DNA from: Fretibacterium sp. | GTDB lineage: Bacteria; Synergistota; Synergistia; Synergistales; Aminobacteriaceae | Reading direction: 5' to 3' | NCBI GenBank assembly: GCA_024695065.1 | Contig: JAILIX010000042.1 | Coordinates: forward strand, 36,056-100,055 | Length of the DNA stretch: 64,000 nucleotides | Shown: positions 7,977-16,133 of the stretch, piece after piece | Position numbering within the stretch: the first letter of the stretch is position 1 | Layout of the letters: each line of letters begins with the position of its first letter | Notes under the pieces: model-generated | The model's database searches: none | The model's input: only the letters and a program-made list of their open reading frames with translations | What the model was told of the DNA's origin: nothing | Made by a program: the position numbers and the translations under genes

Positions 7977-9194
7977 ATGGGTAAGAAAATGTCAAACATC
8001 GGTATCATCACCTCTGGCGGCGACTGCGGCGGACTGAATGCCGTCGTGAGGGGTGCGGCCAAGACCGCCATGTCACGCGGCATCGGGACGTACATCATTC
8101 CCAACGGGTACGCGGGACTGTATAACCTGGTGGACTTCCAGCACCTGGTTCTTCTGGACGAGGAGCGCACGGATCATGTGAACTCGTCCTTTGCTGGCAG
8201 CGACGCCGGCCACAGCCGTGTGAAGATATCGAAGATTGCGGATCCGGATAAGTATGACCGCATCCTGATGGGGCTCCGTAAGTTCAACATCAGCGGCCTG
8301 CTCATCTCCGGCGGCGATGACACTGGCAGCGTCGTTGTTGACCTGGCAGAACACGGCATTCCCTGCGTTCATGCGCCCAAGACGATGGACCTGGACCTCC
8401 AGACCTATTCTGTGGGTGGCGACAGCGCCATCAATAAGATTGCCAGTATTGTGGACGACCTCAAGACCACGGGCACCACGCATAACCGTATCATGGTCAT
8501 TGAAGTGTTCGGGCGCTATGCGGGCCACACTGCGTTCCGCGGGGGTATTGCGGCCGATGCGGACTGCATCCTCATCCCGGAGATTCCCGTAGATTTCAAT
8601 GCAGTTTATGCGCATTTGAAGCACTATTATATTCGTCGCATCCTGAATTCCGATGTTCACGCGGGCACCTACGTCATCGTGGTGGCTGAGGGCGTGAAGG
8701 GAGAGGACGGCAATCTCTTCTCCGCGGGCGGCGCGGGCAAGGATTCCTTTGGACACGTTCATCTGGGCGGCGCGGGGCGCTACGTCCGCGACAGACTGGA
8801 GGACATGATGAAGGATGACCCGGAGATTAAGCAGTTCATGAAGGCTTCCGGAATGTATGTCCCCGGCGTGTTTGAGATTCCGGAGATTCGCGAGATTGTC
8901 CCCAGCCATATCGTCCGCAGCGGCTCCACCTCGGCCTATGACGTGAACTTTGGCAAGGAAATCGGCGCGTCGGCAGTTATTCTGCTGGACGAGGGGATCA
9001 GCGGCGTCACGGTTGTCAAGGTCCACGACGGCACCATTCGCTATATGCCCACCTCTGAAGCCATCAAACAGCGGTTCGTGAGCGTGGACGATATCGACTT
9101 CTACGAGCAGATGGACGTCTGCTTCGGCCGTAAGCGCGAGACCTATGAGGCAAAGATGGAGGAGCAGCAGGGCCCCGTCGAGCGTCATGTGTAG
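7977..9194 (+). CDS. pfp: 6-phosphofructokinase, probably pyrophosphate-dependent
   Basis: 405 residues from the ATG at 7977; AAAGGAGG lies 14 bases upstream, rather far, and a second ATG at 7989 is possible. The enzyme phosphorylates fructose 6-phosphate in glycolysis. Seen: TSGGDCGGLN phosphate-binding loop, GGDDT at 112-116 and PKTMDLD at 134-140. An Asp after GGD together with a Lys in the PKTxD motif is the known signature of PPi-dependent enzymes; ATP enzymes have Gly at both places. The fructose-phosphate motif RSGSTSAYD is present. PPi use would fit an energy-limited anaerobe and makes the step reversible. The aquaporin gene follows after 69 bases. Confidence 0.85.
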   Translation: MGKKMSNIGIITSGGDCGGLNAVVRGAAKTAMSRGIGTYIIPNGYAGLYNLVDFQHLVLLDEERTDHVNSSFAGSDAGHSRVKISKIADPDKYDRILMGLRKFNISGLLISGGDDTGSVVVDLAEHGIPCVHAPKTMDLDLQTYSVGGDSAINKIASIVDDLKTTGTTHNRIMVIEVFGRYAGHTAFRGGIAADADCILIPEIPVDFNAVYAHLKHYYIRRILNSDVHAGTYVIVVAEGVKGEDGNLFSAGGAGKDSFGHVHLGGAGRYVRDRLEDMMKDDPEIKQFMKASGMYVPGVFEIPEIREIVPSHIVRSGSTSAYDVNFGKEIGASAVILLDEGISGVTVVKVHDGTIRYMPTSEAIKQRFVSVDDIDFYEQMDVCFGRKRETYEAKMEEQQGPVERHV

Positions 9195-9263
9195 CGAATC
9201 AGACTTATAACAGGCAACTCATTTTGCATTAAAATCTTTATTTAAAAGAAGGTCGCTTTTAAG

Positions 9264-9920
9264 ATGAAAAAGTATCTTGCGGAGTTCATCGGAACACTGG
9301 TTCTTGTCCTTTTCGGCTGCGGTACCGCTGTAGTGGTGGGCTGCAACGGCGCGGAGCCCAATGCTGCTTATCTCATGACGGCCCTTGCTTTCGGCCTTGC
9401 TATTGTTGCTATGGCCTATTCCATTGGAAATGTCTCCGGCTGCCATGTAAACCCCGCCGTCTCCGTCGGCGTATTCCTGACCGGCGGCATGGGGATTGTT
9501 GACCTGATCTGCTATGTCATTGCCCAGTGCGCCGGCGCTCTGGCGGGGGCTGCTGTTCTGGCCTGGTTTGTCGGGACCGGCAGCGGGCTGGGGACCAACG
9601 CTCTCTATCAGGGTGATGTGGTGAAGAGCCTGGCCATTGAGGGCGTTCTGACCTGTGCGTTTGTCCTGACGATTCTGGGCGTCACCTCCCGCTCCGGCCA
9701 CAACAAGTTTGCCGGTCTGGTGATTGGCCTGACCCTGACGCTGATTCACATCTTTGGCATCCATTTCACGGGCACCAGCGTTAATCCCGCCCGCAGTTTT
9801 GGCCCCGCGTTCTTTGTCAAGGGCGCTGCGTGGACGGACCTGTGGGTGTTCGTGGTTGCTCCTCTTGCAGGGGCTGTTGTGGCTGCTGTCATCTGGAAGC
9901 TCATCGAGCCGGAGGATTAA
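9264..9920 (+). CDS. aquaporin (MIP family), AqpZ-like
   Basis: 218 residues with six predicted membrane helices and two half-helices carrying the NPA motifs (NPAV and NPAR). The selectivity-filter positions read as in water-selective AqpZ: a His in LTLIHIFG, a small residue in GTS, and the Arg after the second NPA. The wide-filter residues of glycerol facilitators are not seen. It probably moves water, possibly other small neutral solutes. It follows the phosphofructokinase and ends at a strong terminator. Confidence 0.88.
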   Translation: MKKYLAEFIGTLVLVLFGCGTAVVVGCNGAEPNAAYLMTALAFGLAIVAMAYSIGNVSGCHVNPAVSVGVFLTGGMGIVDLICYVIAQCAGALAGAAVLAWFVGTGSGLGTNALYQGDVVKSLAIEGVLTCAFVLTILGVTSRSGHNKFAGLVIGLTLTLIHIFGIHFTGTSVNPARSFGPAFFVKGAAWTDLWVFVVAPLAGAVVAAVIWKLIEPED

Positions 9921-9957
9921 CGCTCCCTCTATTCTGCAAAAGTTTAGCCGGCAAAAA

Positions 9958-9991
9958 AGAGACGGCCTGTGAGGGCCGTCTCTGCTGTTTT
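9958..9991 (+). terminator. rho-independent terminator after aquaporin
   Basis: A perfect 10-bp stem (9958-9967 with 9974-9983), loop TGTGAG, then a T-rich tail. The loop and stem closely resemble the hairpin at 13353. Confidence 0.88.
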
Positions 9992-10074
9992 TAATCGTTC
10001 CCGTCGCGGGGCTGACCTCTGTCAGCCCGAAAGGCTCCAGGATACTCCATCATTTTCGGGCTTTACCTTGCCTT

Positions 10075-11156
10075 CTACCCCTGATGGGCTATCCTGTCGA
10101 TAATTTCCTTCTTCAGGGAGACAGCGTCGATTTTTCCGTTGGCAAGAGCCGGCAGCCTGTCGTAAACAAAGAAATACGTCGGGATTTTATACTTCGCCAG
10201 TTTTGACATAAGGAAATCACGCATTTCATTCTCATCAAAGGACGCCCCGGTCTTCAGCACTACCGCAGCTGACACGGCCTCGCCGTAGGTCTCGTCCGGC
10301 ACGCCGATGACCTTTGCGTCAACGACGTTTTCATGTGCGGAGATTGCAGAAGCCACTTCATTGGGCATGATGTTTTCGCCGCCGCGTATAATCAGCTCCT
10401 TGGCCCTGCCCGTAAAATGCAGATAGCCGTCCTCGTCCAGAAATCCCAGGTCGCCTGTGTGCAGAAATCCCTCTTTGTCAAAGGGCTGTTTCTCCACTGG
10501 CAGTTTGTAATAGCTGCACATCATGTTACGCCCCTGCACGATAATTTCCCCCTGAACGCCCGTGGGGCAGAACTGGCCCTTCTCCATGTCCTTTATCCTC
10601 ACGTCCGTGCCGTCGAGGGGTTTCCCTACGGTCTTAAGAGTGTGATCGATGTCGTCGTCAAAGTCCGTCGCGCTTACGGGCGTCATCTCGCTGAGGCCAT
10701 AACGCCGCAAAAAGTGATTGTTGGGGAATTTTCCCATCAACATTTGCAGCTGCGATTCCGAAACCGGTGCTCCGCTGAGATACGAAGCTCTGAGGCTCGA
10801 CACCAGCTCTGTCGAAAAGCCGGGCGCGTTGACCAGTCTCAGCAGCACAGTGGGTACCGAATGAAGGATGGTACACTTCTCACTGCTGATGACGCTCATC
10901 AGCTCATCGGGCTTCACGCTGCGAGGCAAAACCAGAGACGCTCCGCTGATGATGCTGGCCAGCAGCGCAGCCGTCAGACCAAAAATATGGAACAGCGGCA
11001 GAATGGTGCACATCTTGTCGTCCTCAGTCATGTGAATATTTTCCACGCAGTAATTCGAGGAGTTGAATAAATTGAAGGCCGACAGCAACACTCCCTTGGG
11101 TGTCCCCGTGGAGCCGGAGGTGAAGATCATTACGCAGACGTCGTCTGACATTATAA
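10075..11156 (-). pseudogene. STAS/acyl-CoA ligase fusion gene, C-terminal part (disrupted by IS)
   Basis: This is the C-terminal two thirds of an AMP-forming acyl-CoA synthetase whose N-terminal part lies at 12417-13216 across an IS3-family element. Ligase motifs are intact: the phosphate loop TSGSTGTPKG, the aromatic motif YGLSEMTP, GDLGFLDEDGYLHFTGR and the late lysine motif in LPALANGKID. The frame enters from the IS end (a short ATG reading frame starts inside the terminal repeat), but there is no convincing ribosome site, so an independent product is doubtful. Apart from the insertion I see no other lesion, which suggests a recent event. Stop at 10075-10077. Confidence 0.85.
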
Positions 11157-11177
11157 TGGTCCCCATAAAACGGACCA
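11157..11177 (+). repeat. IS3-family left terminal inverted repeat
   Basis: It starts TGGTCCCCA and ends GGACCA, the two ends being complementary to each other. It matches the right end at 15 of 21 positions, with all differences in the middle. Confidence 0.85.
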
Positions 11178-11241
11178 CCCGGAGTGATAAAGTCGCAGGG
11201 AAAAGGTGGAGGAGGTGAGAGAATAGAGAAGGGGTGGTTTG

Positions 11242-11511
11242 ATGGGCTTCAAGGGGAATCGCTACAGCGCGGACACGAAGGCCGAGATTGCGTTAAGGGC
11301 CTGCCGTGAGGATATGACGATCTCGGAATTATCGTCTGAGTATGGTGTTTCCGGGACTCAAATCAACCGCTGGAAAAAGACGCTGATAGAGAGGGCATCT
11401 GAGTTGTTCGACACCAGCAAACCGGTGGACATCGAGAAGATCACCGATCCGCTGTATAAGGAAATTGGACGTCTGAAGATGGACATCGAGTGGCTTAAAA
11501 AAAAACGATGA
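11242..11511 (+). CDS. IS3-family transposase OrfA
   Basis: 89 residues from the ATG at 11242. It has an HTH of the IS3 OrfA type (ISELSSEYGVSGTQINRW), which binds the element ends, and a C-terminal leucine-zipper-like helix. It ends in a run of nine A residues (11497-11505) followed by the stop. OrfB lies in the +1 frame relative to OrfA, and its frame is open upstream through the A run, so an OrfAB fusion could form by slippage there. Confidence 0.88.
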   Translation: MGFKGNRYSADTKAEIALRACREDMTISELSSEYGVSGTQINRWKKTLIERASELFDTSKPVDIEKITDPLYKEIGRLKMDIEWLKKKR

Positions 11512-11515
11512 GGAG

Positions 11516-12364
11516 TTGAGCGTATGTCAAAAACGCGGGCTCATAGACCCATCTGACCTGGGAATGAGCCTGCGGCGTCAATGTGAACTTCTTGGTTTGA
11601 GCCGGTCTGGGTACTATGCCTTGTTGAGGCCCAGGCTGGAGAGCGAAGAGAATGAAAAGCTGATGAGGCTGATAGACCGGCAATATCTTGTTACGCCCTT
11701 TTATGGAAGCCGGAGGATGATGATCTGGCTCCAGCGGCAGGGATACAATATCAACCGCAAGCGGGTTATGAGACTGATGCGGAAGATGAGGCTGGCGGGA
11801 GTGGCGCCCAGCCCCAATACGAGCAAGCCGCACCCGGAACACAAGGTTTATCCCTATCTGCTGCGGGATATGAAGATAACGAGGGTCAATCAGGTGTGGA
11901 GTACGGACATTACGTACATTCCGATGAAGCGGGGTTTTATGTATTTGACAGCGGTCATAGACTGGCACAGCCGCTATGTTCTGTCCTGGGAGCTGTCGAA
12001 CACGCTGGAAAGTACATTTTGCGTCCGGGCATTGGAACGGGCGTTGAGGCATGGCAAGCCTGAGATATTCAATACGGATCAGGGGAGTCAGTTTACGAGC
12101 AATGAGTTTACGGGCGTATTGGAGACGAACTCGATACGGATCAGCATGGACGGTCGAGGAAGGGCGTTGGACAATATTTTCGTTGAGCGTTTATGGAGAA
12201 GCCTGAAATACGAGTGCGTTTACCTGAACGACTATGAAAATGTACCCGACCTGTTGCAGGGATTAAGGTGGTGGCTTTCGTTTTATAATAAGGAGCGTCC
12301 TCATACATCTTTGCCGGGGAATCTTACTCCTCGAGAAATGTATGAATCGTGCCTTAACCTTTGA
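11516..12364 (+). CDS. IS3-family transposase OrfB (DDE integrase)
   Basis: 282 residues counted from a TTG at 11516. It has the HTH_21-like N-terminus (SRSGYYALLRP, then YGSRRMMIWL) and an rve integrase core with the acidic triad: WSTDITYIP, NTDQGSQFTS and the Glu in DNIFVERLWRSLK. The C-terminus NKERPHTSLPGNLTPREMY is typical. AGGAG directly abuts the TTG with no spacer, so free initiation is unlikely and expression as OrfAB through the A9 run is more plausible. Confidence 0.9.
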   Translation: MSVCQKRGLIDPSDLGMSLRRQCELLGLSRSGYYALLRPRLESEENEKLMRLIDRQYLVTPFYGSRRMMIWLQRQGYNINRKRVMRLMRKMRLAGVAPSPNTSKPHPEHKVYPYLLRDMKITRVNQVWSTDITYIPMKRGFMYLTAVIDWHSRYVLSWELSNTLESTFCVRALERALRHGKPEIFNTDQGSQFTSNEFTGVLETNSIRISMDGRGRALDNIFVERLWRSLKYECVYLNDYENVPDLLQGLRWWLSFYNKERPHTSLPGNLTPREMYESCLNL

Positions 12365-12395
12365 GCTTTGACTTTATCTCTCTTTCGCGTTTTTT

Positions 12396-12416
12396 TGGTC
12401 CTTGACTTGGGGACCA
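12396..12416 (-). repeat. IS3-family right terminal inverted repeat
   Basis: Read on the minus strand it starts TGGTCCCCA and ends GGACCA, pairing with the left end at 11157-11177. Confidence 0.85.
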
Positions 12417-13216
12417 CTATACATGACGCGGACGTTGGGATATCCCTTCAGTGGCTTTTCAAGGAAATTCACGTCATCTCCGATGTCAAGAACCGCCTTT
12501 ATCTGTGAATCTTCCAGGTTGATTATCTGTGCGGAAAACTGTTCCCTGTCCTTTGCCGGCGTGTTCCCAAAGCAGAGATGCGTGATGTCCCCCAGACGAG
12601 AAATTCTCGTAATTTCCTCCGGCGTGAGCTGCGGGTTGAGCAGCACGGCCACCGCGCCCAGCTTCTGGACAGCGAAGAATGTCAGTATCCAGTTTACTGA
12701 GTTCGCACCAAAGAGGGCTACGTGCGAGCCCTGTCTCACTCCATGAGAGTGCAGATCCGAGGCGACAGCCGAGGCTCCTCTGTCTATATCCCGCCAGGTA
12801 TACTCAACACCGCGGGACTTCACAAGGACTCTGTCGCCGTATTTCCGGACCTTGTACTCGAGGATGTCTTTGAAGGACATATTCCTGATGTCAAAGGCGG
12901 CGTCCTTTGTCCTGTACTGAAAGATATCTGCGAACCCGGTTACCTTCAGCACATCTTCCACTTCAGGCTGTATGTTGTCCAGCAAAAGCCCGTTTTCCCC
13001 CAGTTTCTTGGCTGTAATCAGAAGCTCGCGAAGCCCGCTGGATGAGATGTAGCTCACGTCGGAGAAATCAAGAATAAGCCGTCCTGTCCCCTGTATCTCG
13101 CTTTCCACGTTTGCCAGAGCGCGCCGTAGTTCAGGCGAAGTCAGAGTGTCAATCCTTCCGCTGAGGAAGAGCGTATGCGGATTGTCGTGCGCAGTTGTCA
13201 CAGTTAAACCTTCCAT
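12417..13216 (-). pseudogene. STAS/acyl-CoA ligase fusion gene, N-terminal part (disrupted by IS)
   Basis: It starts at the ATG at 13216, with AGGAGG nine bases upstream. Residues 1-110 are a STAS domain with the usual serine site (VSYISSSGLREL). From about residue 115 the N-terminal half of an AMP-forming acyl-CoA synthetase follows (YTWRDIDRGASAVAS, then LFGANSVNWILTFFAVQKLG). The IS3 element interrupts the frame near residue 265, just before the phosphate loop; the remaining frame runs a few codons into the IS. The STAS part and a truncated ligase could still be made. The uninterrupted protein would be about 620 residues. Confidence 0.87.
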
Positions 13217-13291
13217 ATTTCGTTATCCTCCTTCACGGGGAAAAGTCCATATCCCGTTTTTTAGAAAAGATACATAATACACATTATATAC

Positions 13292-13321
13292 ATTATACAC
13301 ATCATACACGTGCTTACGCAA
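13292..13321 (-). promoter_or_regulatory. promoter of the STAS/ligase gene
   Basis: On the minus strand: TTGCGT (13321-13316), an 18-base spacer, TATAAT (13297-13292). A second TATAAT lies at 13288-13283. The whole stretch 13270-13310 is AT-rich with repeated ACATTATA/TACACAT units. Confidence 0.6.
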
Positions 13322-13352
13322 AAGGTATTAATGGCTGGCCGCCCCTTTCAAC

Positions 13353-13380
13353 AAGAGGCGGCCCGTGAGAGCCGTCTCTT
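13353..13380. terminator. hairpin resembling the terminator at 9958
   Basis: A 10-bp stem (13353-13362 with 13371-13380, one G-U pair) with a CGTGAG-containing loop. The T tract is poor. It lies between the gltX 3' end and the STAS/ligase 5' region, and probably terminates gltX transcripts. Confidence 0.55.
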
Positions 13381-13438
13381 CTGACTCTTATTGCCCCCTG
13401 TGCGTAACGGGATTTGATCGTCCCCGGCGCGGGGGGAT

Positions 13439-14782
13439 CTATATCAGCCCGTAATGCTCCAGGCGGCGTTTCACCTCGTCACGGCCAAGGTGGACAGCCA
13501 CCTCAAAGATGCCGGGGCTGACCTTCATCCCCGTGAGGACGAAGCGTAGCGGCATAGCGTAGTCCTTCATCCTGACGCCGCGCTCCTCCGTCCACTTCCG
13601 AGCCTGTGCTTCCAGCGCCTCGGGCGTCCAGTCCGTCACGGCAAACAGCGCCGCGAAGAAGTCCCTGAGTCCGGGTTTTCGGTCCTCAGCGATGTCGCTT
13701 CCATCCCAGCGGGCCTTGACGGGATCAAAGGAGACGAAGTAGTCTGAGAACTCTGCCATTTCTTTTGCGGTGCGGCCGCGTCCTGCCATCAGTGTCAGTG
13801 CCTCTGCCAGCCAGGTATCGTCGTGCTTGTCCACGGGCAGCCCCATCTCCTCCCAGAAGGGGCGTATCATCGCCAGCCGGGTCATGGGGTCGAGGCGCTT
13901 CAGGTGCTCCTGGTTGATGAAATTCATCTTGTCCGGATCCAGAACCGCTGGCTTGCGTGTGACGCGCGACAGCTCAAAAAGCCTGGCCGCTTTTTCCCGC
14001 GTGAAAATCTCGTCATCCCCGGCTGACCAGCCGAGGAGAGCCAGAAAGTTGAAAACCGAGTCCGGCATATAGCCCATGTCACGGTACTCGTAGACGCTTG
14101 TGGCTCCGTGGCGCTTGCTGAGCTTCTTCTTGTCCTTGCCCAGAATCATGGGCAGGTGCGCAAAGGTGGGCACGTCCCAGCCCAGCGCGCGGTACAGCAG
14201 GATCTGCTTGGGGGTGTTCGAGATGTGGTCCTCTCCGCGGATGACATGGCTGATGGCCATCAGGTGGTCGTCAATCACCACAGCGTAGTTGTAGGTGGGC
14301 ATCCCGTCGCTCTTGATAATGACAATATCCTTCAGTTTGTCCGAGTCCCGCTCCTTCAGCGCATCGCTCATGACCTCCACCCGGCCGTACACCATGTCAT
14401 CAAAGGATATGTCCTGTCCCGGCTCCACCTTAAACAGCACAGCTTCGCCGTCACGGTAGGCCCTGCCTTCGTCTGTGAGCTGCTGCGCATACTTCCGGTA
14501 GAGGTCCAGCCGTTCGGACTGACGGTAGGGGCCGTAGTCTCCCCCCTTATCCGGGCCCTCATCCCAGTCCAGTCCAAGCCATGTCATGCCGTCCATGATG
14601 GTCTGCTCGTACTCTTTCGTTGATCGCACAAGGTCCGTATCCTCGATACGCAGGATGAACTTTCCACCCGTATGCCGGGCCCAAAGCCAGTTGAACAGGG
14701 CTGTGTGTCCGCCTCCGATATGCAGGGCCCCCGTGGGGCTCGGGGCGAACCGCACCCTTATGTTTGTATTCTTGTCTGCCAT
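13439..14782 (-). CDS. gltX: glutamyl-tRNA synthetase
   Basis: 447 residues from the ATG at 14782 (AAGGAG ten bases upstream); the frame stays open further upstream but the extension is not conserved-looking. It charges tRNA-Glu. Class I signatures: PSPTGALHIGG (HIGH-type) near the start and KKKLSKRHG (KMSKS-type). A C-terminal anticodon-binding domain completes a normal length. The region just 5' holds a weak TATAAT (minus strand, 14860-14855). A diverged copy of the sequence around the stop codon appears near 10000-10041. Confidence 0.95.
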   Translation of the reverse strand: MADKNTNIRVRFAPSPTGALHIGGGHTALFNWLWARHTGGKFILRIEDTDLVRSTKEYEQTIMDGMTWLGLDWDEGPDKGGDYGPYRQSERLDLYRKYAQQLTDEGRAYRDGEAVLFKVEPGQDISFDDMVYGRVEVMSDALKERDSDKLKDIVIIKSDGMPTYNYAVVIDDHLMAISHVIRGEDHISNTPKQILLYRALGWDVPTFAHLPMILGKDKKKLSKRHGATSVYEYRDMGYMPDSVFNFLALLGWSAGDDEIFTREKAARLFELSRVTRKPAVLDPDKMNFINQEHLKRLDPMTRLAMIRPFWEEMGLPVDKHDDTWLAEALTLMAGRGRTAKEMAEFSDYFVSFDPVKARWDGSDIAEDRKPGLRDFFAALFAVTDWTPEALEAQARKWTEERGVRMKDYAMPLRFVLTGMKVSPGIFEVAVHLGRDEVKRRLEHYGLI

Positions 14783-14877
14783 AGATGCCAACTCCTTATT
14801 GAATCTCAGAGGGATAAGTCCCCCTGAAACCCCCGATATTGTGTTCAATTTCATATTATATGATAGCGCATTTTTCG

Positions 14878-14914
14878 ACAAACGCGGGAGCCTGTGAGTG
14901 GCCCCCGCGTTTGT
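14878..14914. terminator. hairpin with TGTGAG loop upstream of gltX
   Basis: An 11-bp outer stem (14878-14888 with 14904-14914) around a TGTGAG loop. It lies just after the ABC system A terminator and before gltX, perhaps a second terminator. T4 follows on the plus strand and T5 on the minus strand. Confidence 0.6.
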
Positions 14915-14959
14915 TTTAGCCATAAACTGGCTTGGGAATTGTCCCCATAAACAGGAAAA

Positions 14960-14989
14960 GAGCAGACCTGTGATGGCACAGGTCTGCTC
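14960..14989 (-). terminator. terminator of ABC system A operon
   Basis: A perfect 13-bp stem (14960-14972 with 14977-14989) with a 4-nt loop, then T4 on the minus strand, 4 bases after the ATPase stop codon. Confidence 0.85.
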
Positions 14990-14993
14990 CAGG

Positions 14994-16127
14994 TCACTCC
15001 TTGAGCTTCACGCTGCCTTTGGCGAGCTTCCGTCCGCTTTCCTTGTCAAACAGAAGCAATCCGCTGCCTGAGAAGGTGAAGTACATCGGGGTGTTGACGT
15101 TGTAATCCACGCCGCCGAACTTTACACTCGTGAGGAGCTGCCCCTCAACCTTGAGCTGAACGATGGTTTCCATACCAGAGGGAAGCGCCGCGTAGACCTG
15201 CCCCTTCATTACGCCTTCCTCCAGATGGACGAACTCCGGCCGCACTCCCAGGACAGCATTGTCCCTCCGGGTATCGTTCAGGTCTACAAGGGAGTCGTCG
15301 CCCTCGAAGAGAAAAGTCCGTCCCAGCGTTGAGAATTCAGCGGTATGCATGCCAGTCTTCCGCGCAGAGACGGGAATGAAGTTTATCGTCGGGCTGCCCA
15401 CGAACTCCGCTGCGAACAGGTTAGCGGGATCGTTGTAGACCCTCAGCGGAGGAGCGTACTGCTGAAGCAGACCGTTGTTCATCAGACAGACTCGGGTCGC
15501 CAAGGTCATGGCCTCCAGCTGGTCGTGGGTGACGTAAACAAAGGTAGAGTCCGTCTCAGCGTGGAGGCGCTTCAACTCTGTACGCATCTCAAGGCGGAGT
15601 TTGGCGTCCAGGTTGGACAGAGGTTCGTCCATGAACAGAACCTTTGGCGCAGGGGCGAGAGTGCGCGCAATGGCGACTCGCTGCTGCTGTCCGCCGGAGA
15701 GTTCGCTGGGATAACGTTTCTCAAAGGTCTCAATCTGGAGCAGAGCCAGCATTTCTTCCACGCGTTTACGTATGCGTTCCTGGGTCCAGCCAAGGTTCTC
15801 CAGACCGAAGGAGATATTCTGGTAGACCGTCATGTGGGGCCAGAGCGCGTAGTTCTGGAACAGGAAGCCGATGTCGCGCTTCGCCGGGGAGATATTGACG
15901 CCTGTCTCGGAGTCGAACACCACGGTGTCCCCTATGGTGATGCGGCCCATCGTGGGGGTCTCCAGCCCGGCGATCATGCGGAGAGTCGTGGTTTTACCGC
16001 AGCCGGATGGGCCCAGAAGCGTGATGAACTCCCGGTCCTCAATAACCATGTTGAGGTCCTGCACGGCGTTGTGCGTGCCGGCCTTGTCAAAGCGCTTTGT
16101 GATGTGTTCCAATACAATCTTCGGCAT
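14994..16127 (-). CDS. ABC transporter ATPase, Fe(III)/polyamine/sugar-type (system A)
   Basis: 377 residues. It powers solute import with the adjacent two-domain permease. Walker [11 protein letters not shown]-loop region, signature [10 protein letters not shown], Walker B VLFMDEP and the switch His (YVTHDQ) are intact; a C-terminal TOBE domain of about 130 residues follows. A good ribosome site (TAGGAGG) overlaps the permease stop codon, so translation is probably coupled. It is the last gene of the binding protein-permease-ATPase operon. The substrate cannot be told from sequence. Confidence 0.9.
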   Translation of the reverse strand: MPKIVLEHITKRFDKAGTHNAVQDLNMVIEDREFITLLGPSGCGKTTTLRMIAGLETPTMGRITIGDTVVFDSETGVNISPAKRDIGFLFQNYALWPHMTVYQNISFGLENLGWTQERIRKRVEEMLALLQIETFEKRYPSELSGGQQQRVAIARTLAPAPKVLFMDEPLSNLDAKLRLEMRTELKRLHAETDSTFVYVTHDQLEAMTLATRVCLMNNGLLQQYAPPLRVYNDPANLFAAEFVGSPTINFIPVSARKTGMHTAEFSTLGRTFLFEGDDSLVDLNDTRRDNAVLGVRPEFVHLEEGVMKGQVYAALPSGMETIVQLKVEGQLLTSVKFGGVDYNVNTPMYFTFSGSGLLLFDKESGRKLAKGSVKLKE

Positions 16128-16133
16128 TGATAA

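Larger units (their letters stand above)
11157..12416 (+). mobile_element. complete IS3-family insertion sequence (1260 bp)
   Basis: Bounded by 21-bp imperfect inverted repeats (11157-11177 and 12396-12416), each beginning TGGTCCCCA and ending GGACCA. It carries two overlapping-type reading frames, orfA (HTH/leucine zipper) and orfB (DDE integrase). A TATA direct repeat lies one base outside each end (11152-11155 and 12418-12421). The element splits the STAS/acyl-CoA ligase gene, and its transposase is opposite to the host gene. Both frames look intact, so the copy may be active. Confidence 0.93.

Noticed and set aside
8073..9188. Long open frame opposite the phosphofructokinase gene
   Set aside because: It mirrors the codon pattern of the real gene on the other strand; no domain matches and the His/Arg/Asp-rich composition is that of an antisense shadow.
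11152..12421. A clean 4-bp TATA target duplication for the IS3 element
   Set aside because: It is offset by one base from each inverted repeat, and removing one copy leaves the host gene out of frame, so I report it only as a flanking repeat.
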